Below are positions 45,671-57,355 of a DNA stretch of 64,000 bases, one piece after another (position 1 is the stretch's first letter; every line of letters begins with the position of its first letter). The stretch spans positions 641,021 through 705,020 of the forward strand of contig JACDOX010000167.1 in NCBI GenBank assembly GCA_014549065.1, written 5' to 3'. Below the pieces are notes generated by a model. It was not told where the DNA came from and searched no databases. It saw only the letters and a program-made list of their open reading frames with translations. This DNA is from Cardinalis cardinalis (lineage: Eukaryota; Chordata; Aves; Passeriformes; Cardinalidae). The translations under genes were made by a program, and so were the position numbers.

Positions 45671-47764
45671 CTGCAGGGGCAGGTGCCTGGTGAAGTGCAG
45701 GCCTGGGTCTCTTTGGTGGGCTCCGGGAGAGCCCATCAGAGCAGCTGAATGTGCAGTGTTATCTTTATTCTCCAGACCAGACACGATGTCAGTCTGGGTA
45801 TTGCAGGCTGGAGTAGGAGTGTGCTGAACTGGGCTGCAAGGGTTCAGAGCCAGGGCATTGCCAGACTAAGGTGAAGGGTGGGGGGTGGATTATCCAAATT
45901 TAGGCAGCTGAAGGCTGTGTCTCTGAGCTAGGGCAGCTGTCTAGCACCCCACCAAGGGAGCCTGGACATGCCAAGGAGCAGTTCATCCCGTCCTCGCAGG
46001 AGCCCCTCCAGCAGTGTATCACCTCACCCTCTGGAGACACCACCTCGCTTTCCCCACTGGTTTTAGTGAAGCCCAAAGTGTCTGTTTAGACCAGACACCT
46101 GCCTTTAGTGGGAGGAAAATCATATCCCTCACATTCTTAATTGTAGGTTTGATAAGAAACCTTGACACGTGAGAAGAATCCGTCAATCCAGAGGTTTGGG
46201 AACCGCCAATTCCAGATAAATGTAGGAAGGACAAAGCAAGTGGCAGTTTCTTCCCATCAACTAGCGTCAAGTGACACTAATAACACNCTGTTTTGGCAAA
46301 AACCAATACAGAATATACAGGTCACCTTCCTGAGTGACAGATCTGAGACCTAAAACTGGCGTCAGTTGGACAGGTCCATCGAGAAGTATTTACCTTTTTC
46401 TTTTTTTTTTTGTATCAGCTCAGAGCTGGCTTATACCATATTCAGGGTGTAATATTAACCTTACATGAGGTGCTGCTTCCTTGGGCATCACTGCTGCTCC
46501 TCGTTATAAGAATTCCTCTACTGCAAACACCGAGAAATTCTACACCCAGGTCAGCAAACTTGAAATNAAGGCAGGGAGCTGTACCTCAGGAGGCAGTCAT
46601 TCTACAAATGCTCATAATAGATATTCAATTCACTGCTGTAAGAAAGGGACTGAATGATATCTTTGAATCTTTCAGCAGCAAGACAGCAGGCAGGAACTAG
46701 GAGATTGCTGCTGTCTTCTTATTGATATCGTGTCCAATTCTGTGTTTCTGCCTTCCAAAAAGACCTTTAGTTAATTAGAAGAGGATAAGAAAACTGCTGC
46801 CACNATGACTTGATGTTGGGGAAGGTTGTCTTCTAGTGAGGAATTCACTTACATTATTTATCCAAGGGAAAATTAAGAGGCAATTGGATCATGGCCTATG
46901 GGTCTGGGCATTGAAAAACAGTCCAGGGAAATAAATGGGACTTTGATTTGCTGGGAAAAGACGGCTGAAAATCCAGTGGTAGGCAGAGGAAATGCAGTCA
47001 CACTGGTAAGAAAGTGCAAGAGTGAGTGGATAACAAGGCTTGGCAGGGTGTCCCTCACTCCTCTTAGAGCCAAGGCTGGGGATGTGCCGTGGTGCTCACA
47101 AGTATCATGTGAACAATGCAGAAACTGGAGAGGTGGAACTTTGCTCTCCTCACTGCTGCTTGGTATTTCAGATTCTCTGATTCCCAGGGCTACAAACAGC
47201 TGCATTTTCTCACTGATAACAGATAAAAAGTCTTTCTCACACACAGCAGTATGAGTTAGGAGTGTAGCAAATAGTCTGCCATTTTAGGCATCAGGGACAA
47301 TGTCTGTTCCTTAAAAGACGCTATTTAACTTCACTTGTGCGGCTGCTTGAATGTTTCTTGGTGATCCATGGGAAGATATCCAGAGAAAAAACAAAATAAA
47401 TGGACCAGAAACCAGACATGAAACACCTTGCTTTCAATTTGTCTTCTTCAAATTAAGAAAATTATAAAATAAAAGGCCAGTTTTTTTCAGAATCCACCAG
47501 TAAAGGCCCCGTTTAATTCTGTGTAAAGTAGGTGAAGGTTTGTACTATTTCAGCAGTCTTTTCAGTGTGCTCTGCTTTAGTGGTGGTGTTTAATAGTCCT
47601 CTAGCTGAAAAAAAAAATAAAAGTAAGGGTGATTTTTCCTTTTTTGCTGGCAGAGCTGCAGAAGGCTGCAGGCTGAAACCCAGGGCTGTGAGTGGGGTTC
47701 CTGGGGTNGGTCCAAGACAAAGCTGGACTCTGACTCTGCTTCCACATTTCNGAAAGGCTTTGGA
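45671..47764. other. Non-coding stretch
   Basis: No gene recognised. 46380-46420 has a T-run. 47250-47520 is AT-rich without open frames of at least 60 codons. Confidence 0.45.
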
Positions 47765-47845
47765 ACTGCAAGACTGGAGGTTTGTTACATGAAGGCAATT
47801 TGCCCAAGGTAGCTGATCAAAAAAGAGATGGAGAGGTGGGAGATA
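47765..47845 (+). mobile_element. Possible MIR-like SINE fragment
   Basis: CAATTTGCCCAAGGTAGCTGATCAA (about 47797-47821), then GATGGAG, TGGGAGATATAAAC, follows the order of the 3' half of a MIR/CORE-SINE (cttgcccaaggt ... tgggat ... aac). It is short and diverged, so this is tentative. Confidence 0.3.
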
Positions 47846-47872
47846 TAAACTGTGTAAACAACCTCATGAGCG

Positions 47873-48431
47873 TGCTGTGTTCGACAGGGATAGAGTTAAT
47901 ATTTTCCACAGTAGCTACTATGGGGCCGTGATCTGGATTCGTGCTGAAAACAGTGTTGATAACACAGGAATGTTTTATTTACTGCTGAGCAGATCTTGCA
48001 CAGAGTCAAGGCCTTTTCTGCTTCTCGTGCCACCCCACCAGAGAGGGGGCTGGAGGCTGGGAGGGGACGCAGATGGGACAGCTGACCTCAGCTGACCATG
48101 GGACAATCTGTTCCATATGGCAATGTGCTCAGCACAGAAATCTGGGGGAAAGAATCCAGGGGAAGGGGGAACATTTGNAATGGTGGAAGTTGTCTTCCTG
48201 AGTAACCAGGAGGCATGATGGAGCCCTGCTTTCCAGGGGAAGGCTGACCATCTGCCTGCCCATGGAAATGGTGCTTGAATTCCTAGTTTGGTTTAACTAT
48301 GAGGCTGTTTTCGCCTCAATCTGTGGGTTTTCTCACTTTAACTCCTCTGATTCTCCACCCCATCCCTACCCAGGGGGAGTGAGTGAGTGGCTGTGAGGGG
48401 TCTAGCTGCTGTCTGGGGTTAAACCATGACA
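47873..48431 (+). mobile_element. Solo LTR of an avian endogenous retrovirus
   Basis: The sequence begins TGCTGTGTTCGACAGGGATAG and ends GGGGTTAAACCATGACA, giving TG...CA ends with short inverted termini. Internal landmarks are GAAAACAGTGTTGATAACACAG, GCACAGAGTCAAGGCC, CTGACCATGGGACAA and GATGGAGCCCTGCTTTCC, in the order of a common songbird LTR family. I see no TATA box or AATAAA, so the promoter part looks decayed. No primer-binding site follows and no retroviral gene is nearby. The flanks GAGCG and GTGAG are not a clean target-site duplication. Confidence 0.85.
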
Positions 48432-50539
48432 GTGAGGAATAAGTACCATTCCTTTAATCCAGCAAGGGATTGCACCAGTCAGAACCAGCAGCGAGAATTC
48501 AATTGAGGCAGATGAAATTCAATTCAGAGGGAAAGCACAGGTTTTTCACTGTGAGACCAATTAGCCACTGAAACAAACAATGAAGNAAGCAGGGGTTTCC
48601 AGCCCTGCTCATATATTGGGCTGACATGCCATGTGGAGCCACAGGTGGATCCAAAACGGGGTAAAATTGGGGTGNGTGAGGTGAGAGAACATCTCCTGAT
48701 GGTGGTAGTCAGGTGAAGCTCTGCCCTCCAGGTTACCACAGGTCAGAGGGGATGGCTGTGTGGCCCATTTGCAGTTTAAGACACGCACTGGACTTCTTAA
48801 CCAGGAACTTGCAGAGACATTGCAGCAGGCTCTGCTCAGCTACAACTGCACAATGAAGTCGTTTAAGGAGGAAATGTTTATGTTTAGTTCACTAATAGGG
48901 CTTCATTAAGAGCCTTTATAGACCAAAAGACAAAGAGTAACCCAATCAAAAGTTCCTGATGAAAACAGCAAAATAGGAAAACCAGAATTTCCTATGTACC
49001 AGGAATGTGCGAGCCCATTCCCTGCAATGAACAGAGATACAGTTTCTTCATTGACTTACAAGGACATTTAGTGCTTATTTGCATATGAAAACATGTGCAC
49101 AGAGAAGCACAAGCCCACAGAGGTGCCAGCATTCCCAGGGATCTGTCCTGGCTGGGATGGAGTACATCCAGCCTGTGTTGCAGGGTACAGGGCTGTAGGT
49201 GTGAGAGCCAGGGTCAGTGATGAGTGCATCTGGAGGATGGAGTCCAAANTGGGTGAAAAGATGGGTGAAAGAGACTGCAGAGTGGTGCCANGACAGGACA
49301 AGATCCAGCCCTGGCCCAGTGCTCAATTTCTCTCATTTTGCACTCNCTGCAGCACCAGTTTGAGGTGGATGGCTCCCCAGTTGCAGGTGATCCAGGAGGA
49401 AATGCACACACAGCTACCAAACCACCCCTCATCCAAGGGGTGGAGGGGTCACAGGAACGATCCCAAATCCCCCAGTGCTTCTCTTGCTGAAGGCAAAGGG
49501 TCATGGCCAGAGCCACAGGTAAACACAGCCCTACAACCTGAATCTCCAACAGCCCGGGAGAGNAACCCCTCCACTGTGCTTGTTCTTGTCCTTCTTTCTT
49601 TACTACTTTGTCCTACTTTCTTTGCTTTACTTTCTTCACTGGCTATGTTTGCTGTAAGGAGGGGTGCCTGGCAGAGCCTGCAAAGGGACCCTTGTGGGCA
49701 CTGATGTTTCTGAGCTTACCTGGCAATCTGAGTTGAGCAGTCCCAGCTCTCTCCAAAACATACCATAGTCCCTATGTCTTGCCAGCCAACACCAGGGCCT
49801 GGCANTCCTGAGAAAACAGACCTTTCTCTCACAGGCAAAAAGAGAGTAAAAATAAAATATTACCCCCGTGAAACGTCTCCCTTGCAGTGAGCTGTGGGAC
49901 AAAATTTGCCAGTGGAAAGGACCTCCTAGGCTGCTGCCGTCACTCATCCACAAGAACCAAAGCCTCTAATCCCATTAAGAAACTTATCTTTCCTGATGGA
50001 CAAAAAAGCTTTCTCCCATCAAACGTCTATTCTGATGGAAATCTTTATACCAGAACTCCTTCTGTCTCACAAAGGGCCAGGGTGCAATCTAAGCCTTTGA
50101 TGTTGTGTTTGGAGTATAATGAAAGGCATTAATTTGAATAGAATTATTGAAATGGCATGTCTGTTTCTGCTATTAATAGAAAAATCTTAAAACAATGAGC
50201 AGCAGAGATGGGGTCTATTGCAGGGAGCAGGAACAAAGGCAGAGCATTTTGCTCTGCTTGTGTTACAGGAATGGCTTCAGGTCTCTAATGTGCTGGGCTC
50301 TGCACAGAGCAGAAACAACAAACCCTGCACNAGGCCAAAAGAGCAAAATCTTCAGACCTGGGCTCTGCCTGCACATCTTCTACAGCTCAAAAGCTGCAGT
50401 GCTTCAAAGAAAACAGCACAGAATGGATTCAAACCAAATCAGAGGTGATGGGGCCTCATTTACCTGGGCAGCTCCTTGCCAGAGGGTGTTACGGCTGCTA
50501 AAAGTTTATCTGGGCCCAAGGTGAGACTGAATGAATTCA
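48432..50539. other. Non-coding stretch
   Basis: No gene recognised. An ATTTGCAT octamer lies at 49077-49084. The plus frame of 203 codons (49093-49704) contains several N bases, overlaps a 111-codon minus frame and a pyrimidine-rich run near 49590-49640. No domain is recognised. Confidence 0.45.
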
Positions 50540-50830
50540 CAAAAGAGAAATCCAATCAGGATCAAGCCTATAATTCCCTAATATTTGTAGCATGGGAAGG
50601 ATGCAGGAGGGGAGGATCATACCTGCGAGACATGATATTATGCCTTCCTTACACATGCACTTTTATCAGGATGCTGAGATACCAGAGCTTTAATCTGACT
50701 TAATAAAATTGTCCTGATAGTTTTGAGTTCTTCTGATCCCTGTAAGTAAAGAAGCATTTGAGCATTTGTATTTTTATATCTGTGCATCATTGCATAATAA
50801 GCTGAAAATCATAAATCTAGGTGGATTCTG
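50540..50830. promoter_or_regulatory. AT-rich block, candidate conserved element
   Basis: It has CCTATAATTCCCTAATATTTG, TTTAATCTGACTTAATAAAATTG and CATTGCATAATAAGC. Only short open frames. The inference is from texture only. Confidence 0.2.
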
Positions 50831-52009
50831 TGGTGAAAAAATAAAAACCCAAAAAACCACTTCCCAGGGGTTTGAGTTTCTAATATTTGTCTCTTTGTCT
50901 TTCCTGTTTGCTTTCCAGGAACAGGCTGGCAAAGNGACTCAGGGATCACTGCTCCTGTGCTGCATTCTGGGAGCAGAGCTGGCAGATGGGCCNAGGCACC
51001 TTGCGGGCACTGGCTCCNCAAGGAGCTCACAGTGGGAAATGGCTTAAGGACAGCTCTCTGTGTGGGGTGAGATTAGACAGTTCCCCTTTCTCAGGAGACT
51101 GAGAATCTCTGGGGAAAGATGGCAGAAACATGATTTTGCCACAGAGTGTGACACAGAGCCCAAGAGATCAGGATCCCTCAAGAGGAAACTACTNAGTGGG
51201 GCATGCCACAAATCCCACCAGCATCCCCAGCAGCTGTTTCCATGAGGGAAGGACCACAGCGAGTGATGTGAGTTTACTCCTTGCCTCAACAGGTGCTTTC
51301 TGGCTCAGACAACCTCTTCACCTGTATCCACTAACTTTACCTCCAGAGCTGGTTTGAGGGNCACAGGATGATGCAAGTCCCAGCTTAGGAACGGGCTAAG
51401 AGCAGACATGGGCAGCATGGAGATAGCTGCAGGAGGGGTCTGGAGAAAACCTGTGTGCTCTGGGATGTCATTCCCAGCATTTCCTTTTGCCCTCCACCAT
51501 GCAAGGAGCAAGAAGCCTTGCCTTGCACATCTGCTCTGANTCCCTGGCACAGCTTTGCTTCTCCCCAAGACACCAACACCAAGGCTAGCAACATCCTCCC
51601 TCCTCCAGGTTCTCTGTAGTTCCCCACTGCACTGTTGGGGTTTGAAAACATGCACACACAGAGGTCCTGCAGGGCTTTGAGAGAGTGACCAAGGCAGGAA
51701 ATTACCCAAGGTACAGACAGAAAGAAGATAAACCAGCAGTGGGTTTGCAGAGCAGAGGAGCAAGGGACAGGAATGGGAAGCTAGTTAAAATTAAAGCTGT
51801 GAGATGGGGCAGACCAGAAGAAGCTGAGAACAGGAGGCAGCATCACAACTTGTGGTCTTTGCTGCTTTGGTTTCAAGTACCTGGCAAACCCTCCTGCAAC
51901 ATTCCCATCCCTTTCATTCAGGATGCTGCGGTTTCTTTCCTGTTAGTCACCACAGACAAAGCCAGCACCACATTTCACCTTCCCCAGATGGAGGGAGGAC
52001 AAGGCTGAT
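50831..52009. other. Non-coding stretch
   Basis: No gene recognised. Open frames to 152 codons overlap on opposite strands and contain N bases. Confidence 0.45.
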
Positions 52010-52340
52010 GCTCTGCATCTTCCAGTGGGAGCGGGCAGCCTGGCAGACAGCGCTGGGCTGTGCTGCTCCCCCCGTGCGTGTGCCGCAGCGGCAGCAGGAG
52101 CCCGCTCTGTGCCAGTGCCNCTGACCTGCCGGCTGGAGCCGGCCCTGGCAGCGGACACAGCCCTCTGCAAGGATGCTGGACCNGCCTGCAGGCCTTGAAT
52201 CAGCGGGCTGGCGGCCACTGCATAACGCTTATGGCTGGTGGAGGAGCTGCGTTGCTTCTCTGCAGCAGTAACACAGCTCAGGTGCCTGGCTTGAAAACCC
52301 CGAGCTGCTGTCGCAGCTGCATCGCTGTNACTTTTGCACG
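52010..52340. other. Short GC/CpG-richer patch
   Basis: CpG words cluster here (GTGCCGCAGCGGCAGCAGG, GCCGGCTGGAGCCGGCCC, CAGCGGGCTGGCGGCC). The patch is smaller and weaker than the blocks at 14.7 and 18.5 kb. GCCGGCTGGAGCCGGC is itself a short inverted repeat (GCCGGCT/AGCCGGC). Confidence 0.4.
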
Positions 52341-52782
52341 CTGCTGCAGAGTGATGCTGCTGGATAGAATGTTCAGGAATGTGAGCAATTAAGGGCANGT
52401 CTGTATGCGTTGAAGGGCATAAAACAAATTTTCAGCACAGCAGGAGGGTCCACTGGGAAGCTGAAGCAGGAGACCCATGTTGNGTCTCCTTCAAGGATGC
52501 GGTCTCAAGCTCTGGCATGACCCTTGGGACCAGCTTTGTGCAGAGCATGCTTCATCCTCTGCAGCAGAACTGCCCAGAACCCATTTTGTTCAGTGTTTTA
52601 CTAAATTCATGCCCCAGCTGCTGNGCCAGACCCTCTGTCTCACAGGCTGCCTCTGAAGCACAGCAGTGCAGCTTTTCTGGGGGCTGTGTGGGCTGACATA
52701 GAACAGNCACAGAAGCTCACTCTACCTAAAAAACTTGCAAGCTGTAAACTTTTCCCTGCTTTTTATCTGGGCTGATTGGCTG
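52341..52782. other. Non-coding stretch
   Basis: Nothing recognisable. Several N bases. Confidence 0.4.
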
Positions 52783-52816
52783 CTGGGTTTTCACACACAC
52801 TTGTGTGAAAACCCAG
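52783..52816. repeat. Perfect 15-bp inverted repeat, 4-nt loop
   Basis: CTGGGTTTTCACACA (52783-52797), CACT, TGTGTGAAAACCCAG (52802-52816) form a perfect tight hairpin. It is too small for a typical pre-miRNA and I see no element around it. Confidence 0.9.
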
Positions 52817-54044
52817 GAACACCAGCAGAGAGGACTGGAAACCAGTGGAAAATGGCAAAGCCAGTGAAGTTTTTAGTGGTGTCAAACTGGGCATCTACAG
52901 CTAAGGCAGCCATAAATACAGTATCAATGATGCATTTAGGAGGTTACCTCTCATGATAAAAGGGAGTTGCAACAAGGAGATTTCTCCCATCTTCCTTCTT
53001 TCTGCTTCTTACTCTTCCCTGAAACTTGGCATTATTGAGGAAATGGCAAGACCTGCAGCACATGGGAGGAACAGCAAACACCCAATAAAGCCTGGGCCAG
53101 GACCAGCAGCAGACAAAGGTCCATACTGTAACCCATGCCCACATTCATTAGAGNCTGGCAATTATGCTGGGTGTTAATTGCTGCTGCACCAGGCAGGATT
53201 CAACAGCACTGGCACCTCAGGGCTGGCACCAGTGCAGCCCCACAGCAGCCCCACACAAATCTCCTTGGCTTTGCTCACCACCTTGCTCCTCTGTCCTTTG
53301 GCAAACCTGGCTGGCACATTTGGAAACTACNAGATAAAGCTCACAAAATGAAGAGGTTTTGAGCAGGTGCTGGATCTATTGATTCGTCTGCTGGCCTTTG
53401 AATTGCTGGGGGTCACATCTCCAAGTTCAGCCATGAAATAACAAGGACTATAAATAAAACAAACAGGCTGAGATTTTTCACAAGGCTCCAGTCACTAGCA
53501 ACTTCTAGAAGACAAAGTGCCAGGTGACAGAGAAGTCCTCAGGATATACAACCAAAGCTGTCANGCTGTAATCCACCAACACTTCTCTTAGCTGCCATAT
53601 GGGTGAACACCTCTCTCACCATGTCCTCTGCCACCAGCAGCTCTTTCTCCCCTCTCTGCACCACTTCTGTAAGCAGATGATGAGCTCTAGGTCATCTGGC
53701 TTAAACATAGGTGTGTATCCANATTTCCATGTTTAATACATAGATGTTTACAGACACCTTACTTTCTGTTAGTTCACNGATTGGGGTTGTCCTGTGGCTT
53801 CAAAAAAGGGGGATGCCTTCCCATAATCTCCACCATTTGCCATGAACAACTGCTGTGAACTGTTTTAGCCTGCCCTTAAATAATTTTAGCAGCAATTCCT
53901 CTGACATCTTCCTATGGACAGGGCTTGACAGCCAAAATCAGCTCTTCCTGTGAGCACTCCTCTCTATTTTTCAGCTTAAATTTTCTTTCCCTCCTGCTTT
54001 GTGCAAGAGATCTGTGGTACAACAAATGGGTTTTTTTTCTCAGG
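52817..54044. other. Non-coding stretch
   Basis: 53380-54040 has no open frame of at least 60 codons, and nothing repetitive is recognised. A run of T lies at about 54029-54037. Confidence 0.45.
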
Positions 54045-54195
54045 GTCATCAACTCATAGGATCATTGACTCATAGAATCATTTAGGTTGGAAACGACCTT
54101 TGAGATCACCAAAGTTCAACTGTTAACCCAGCACTTCTGTGTTCACCACTAAACCACGTACTCAAGCACAGCACATCTTCTAAGACAAACCCTCC
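54045..54195 (-). mobile_element. CR1-like LINE 3' tail, minus sense
   Basis: GGATCATTGACTCATAGAATCATTTAGGTTGGAAACGACCTTTGAGATCACC, then GTTAACCCAGCACTTCTGTG and CACCACTAAACCA, is the reverse complement of an avian CR1-type 3' end. The CATAGAATCA tail marks the 3' terminus at about 54075. The CATTGACTCATAGAATC before it is the terminal short-repeat zone. Confidence 0.8.
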
Positions 54196-55540
54196 TGGAG
54201 TCACATACAGCAGTTGCTGTGCAAAATCTGCTCATTGCAGGGGCAGAGGCTGAACCCAGGGTGGGCTTCCCAAGGGGGCTGCTGAGCTGAGGGAGGTGGC
54301 TCTGCATGGTGTGGGAGTGACCTAGCATCCCAAGGATTCNTGTGAATAGAGAATGAAGACAAATGGATGCACGGAGACAAAGCTGTGGCAGGGCTGGGCA
54401 GTGATGACAATGGCAAGGAACAGAGTTTCATGCCAGGAAGTGGTGGACCACCAAGAGGTGCTGAAGGTCATTTAAGCTTCCTTCTCTTAAGTATGGCTCC
54501 AAAACATGACTAAGGGACAGGTGTGAGTGAATGTTTTTTTCTGAGGATGCTGGGGCGCCGTGCTCTGCTTCCTGCTGCTCCCTGGTCCCTTGTGTGCATT
54601 CATTCCACCAGGCAGACTGCTCTGGCTCACCAAGGCACCGTGTGCCAGCTGAGACAGGTGACTCCTGCCAGGTGCTGCAGACAGAGTTAATGGCTCTGAG
54701 TCAGAAGAGGCTGTTCAGCTGCAAGTGAGGGGGTTAAAAACCTCAGCCAACAGCAACACAGATGTTTGCTCCTGCCTGCTGGCACTGACAGACCGCTCTG
54801 TGAAAACCACCCCACAACAGGAGTGCCACGGCTGTAGAGGGAGAGAAAAGCTGGGCCAGTACACTGCAAGCTGTGCACGTCCCTGCTTTCACCCAAGACT
54901 CCATCTCCCTTTTCCAAAATGGGAGTTTGCAGTTGAACTTCCTCCTCCCCAGCCTTTGCAAGCTCAGCGCTCTGTATGGGGTACATGGATAACCAGGGTC
55001 CTGCTTTTTGCAGGAGTGACTCTCCTGCTCCTCCCACTGGGCTGGAGGCAGCTGGGTGGGTTCTCCTTTGCCTAGTGAGGTGTGAGCATCACCACCACAC
55101 CACAGGACCTTCCTGCCAGCAAGAGCATTAGAAGGATTTCCTCTCCACCCGGTGCAATGTCCCAGAAGCTTCGTGCTCTTCACATGCCCTCCCTCCTGCT
55201 GAGTGGGTTGAAAGTGGTCTGTGTACTCCAAAACTGAGAGGGGAGGCACAGCAGCCCCCTGTGCACATCTGTACAGAGGCAGGGCTGGAGCAGATGCCTG
55301 TCCCTGAGGACACTGAGCAAGGGGAGCATGTCGTGCCTCATCCCCCAGGAGCCAGTGTCCTCTGCAGGGGTGAAACTTGGCAGGCAAGATACAGGGACAA
55401 TTCAGAAAGGCAGGTGGTAAAATGTAATTTCAGATCCCATGCAGGCAAGAAAAGAGAAAAAAGAGACACTGAGAAGACTGAACTATTTGCTACTCTGGAA
55501 TGCTTAATTTTTCATCTTTTCTAGAGCATTTGCATAATCT
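54196..55540. other. Non-coding stretch
   Basis: A 214-codon minus frame (54743-55387) overlaps a 116-codon plus frame almost completely. Neither carries a domain I know, so both are treated as chance. Confidence 0.45.
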
Positions 55541-55632
55541 TTTCTTCTTCTTTTTTCTTTTTTTGGTAGGATTTTTTGTTTTGTTTTAATTTTTTTGCTT
55601 GCAATTTCTTTTCTTTTATTTTTTTTTTTTCA
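55541..55632 (+). repeat. T-rich low-complexity tract
   Basis: T-runs with CTT and GTTTT interruptions. An ATTTGCAT octamer lies just before it (55528-55535). The 216-codon frame beginning at 55576 starts inside this tract. Confidence 0.85.
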
Positions 55633-56739
55633 AATGAAATGCTTTTTCATCTGTGCTACCTTGGCAGCCTGTGCTTGAGCATGAGCAAATTATTCTGTGC
55701 TTACTGCCATCAGAAGATGCCAGCTCTTGGGAGCCTCACAATGCAGTTGCAGCCAAGGCCTTGGAAAAGGGGAGAAGCTGGGGATAGGGAGGTCACCAAT
55801 GTGAGTGGTGCCACCACTGCCACAGAGCAGGATTCCTGCACCCAACGCAGCCTGTGTGTATCACAGCAGCTTGTCCCACCCCTGCAGGGCCCTGGGGAGT
55901 CCCTTTGGCTTTNCAGGCTGTGGCTGTGGGCTCAGGCAGGGGATGGTGCCCAGCGTGCCGTGGGTGGAGGTGTTGCTGAGCAGAGGCAAATCTTGCTGCT
56001 CCTTGGCTTATTCAGCGTTTCTCTTGATCAGAAAGTACCAAAGCTCAGAAACTCAGCAGAGGCTCTGCCAGGGTGTTTCAACTGGTTATTGAGATCCCTT
56101 GCTAAGCCCCTTCGGCACATCGTCAGGCTGACAAACACAGGCATTGCTGGAAAAAATGGAGACATTTCATTTAAAAATTGTGCTGAAACTCAGCGTTCAG
56201 CCTTCTCTGCAAGAAAATGTGATTAAACATCTCCTCTTTGGCTTGAAAACACTTGCCAAGTTTTATCTGAAAATTCATTACACCCTCTCTCCACATACGT
56301 TTTCCAATGAATGCACTATTTATCTCCATCCTATTAAAAAATATACATAAATATCCGTCTCTTGCTGTAGCACCAGACTGCGGGGCTCATGTGTGGGTTC
56401 AGAGCCAGACTTGCTTTGAGCTGCTTCATTCTCCTATGGGTCCATAACTGTGCTGGAAATCTCTGGATGATGGACTTCCAATCATGTCTCGGGGAAGGGA
56501 GAGGCCACTTCCAAAGGGAAAATTTAGTTAAATCCTTTTAAAAAACCCAGAAAAGCCAAAAAACCCCAAACAAACACAAACAAACCAGAAAAGCAAACCA
56601 ACCCAAAACCTCTTGGAAATAAAAATGAGCACTCTTCAGGCTCACTGGTTGCTTTGGAGCACCAGGGAAGTGATCCTTGATGGCTAGCACAGAGCTATCC
56701 AAGTGCTTCAAGTCCTGCTCTCCCCAACCAACCCTCCTC
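55633..56739. other. Non-coding stretch
   Basis: No gene recognised. 56530-56615 is A/C-rich (AAACAAACACAAACAAACC). The 216-codon plus frame (55576-56226) contains an N, begins in low-complexity DNA and shows no recognised domain. Confidence 0.45.
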
Positions 56740-56913
56740 CTAATGGGGAATATTTATTCTGTGTTGACAGAAGTCTGCTCCAGGGTGGGAGCTAATATTA
56801 ATTATATGACAAACACATCCTTGGGCAGTGATTTGCATGCGGCCTTACATCAAACAACTCAAGGTCCTATAAAAGAGGAGCGGAGTCTGCTCCCGCTCCC
56901 TGCTGCATACTGA
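56740..56913 (+). promoter_or_regulatory. Octamer plus TATA arrangement, possible promoter
   Basis: ATTTGCAT (56831-56838) lies about 30 bp upstream of TATAAAAG (56868-56875). A start site would fall near 56898-56907. The octamer-TATA layout is known from octamer-dependent vertebrate promoters such as histone H2B and immunoglobulin V. The preceding 90 bp (GCTAATATTAATTATATGAC) is AT-rich. Nothing shows that it is active. Confidence 0.3.
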
Positions 56914-57253
56914 ATGAATCCAGGCATGGTATTTGATTGCTGTGACCTTCAGGAAGGTCTGAACCTGTTCCCAGCCCTTGCACGCCCACACAGGTGGCTG
57001 GCACAGACTTGGCAGCCCATCCTGGCGGAGCTCCTCAAACAGTTTGGAGAACCTCTTGTGAAATTCTGGGTGTGCAAAGGCACAGGGTGCCTTGAGCTGG
57101 GGTCTGCCTCCTTAAACCAGCATCGTATTTACAGCTTTATCATCTGCAGAGAACAGCTGGTGCCTCATCCCGCTGCACACTCCGCAGTGTGACTCTCCAA
57201 CTTGCAGTCTGATTTATGGAGCATGCCTTGCTTCACTCAGTAAAATTTATAAA
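56914..57253 (+). other. Stretch with a 92-codon ORF after the TATA arrangement
   Basis: An ATG at 56914 opens a 92-codon frame ending at 57192, with an in-frame TGA immediately before the ATG. The product has no domain or signal peptide I recognise. No AATAAA is seen before the assembly gap. Chance is the default explanation; a small protein or non-coding RNA is possible only because of the upstream promoter-like words. Confidence 0.2.
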
Positions 57254-57303
57254 NNNNNNNNNNNNNNNNNNNNNNNNNNNNNNNNNNNNNNNNNNNNNNN
57301 NNN
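57254..57303. other. Assembly gap (50 N)
   Basis: A round 50-base run of N, probably a placeholder of unknown size. It is followed at once by an A-rich tract, which likely caused the break. Confidence 0.95.
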
Positions 57304-57355
57304 AAACTGGAAAAAAAAAAAAAGGAAAAGGAAAAGAAAAGAAAGAAGAAAAGTG
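57304..57355 (+). repeat. Purine-rich A/G low-complexity tract
   Basis: A-run followed by GGAAAAGGAAAAGAAAAG-type units on the right edge of the gap. Confidence 0.9.

Noticed and set aside
47819..47845. Purine-rich run as a polypurine tract, making the LTR the 3' LTR of a provirus
   Set aside because: It lies about 28 bp from the LTR start rather than next to it, and no retroviral internal sequence is seen upstream.
54743..55387. 214-codon minus-strand open frame
   Set aside because: It overlaps plus-strand frames (116 codons) and resembles no known protein; GC-rich DNA readily gives such mirrored frames.
55576..56226. 216-codon plus-strand open frame
   Set aside because: Starts inside a T-rich low-complexity tract that gives a false Phe-rich start, includes an N and shows no recognised domain.
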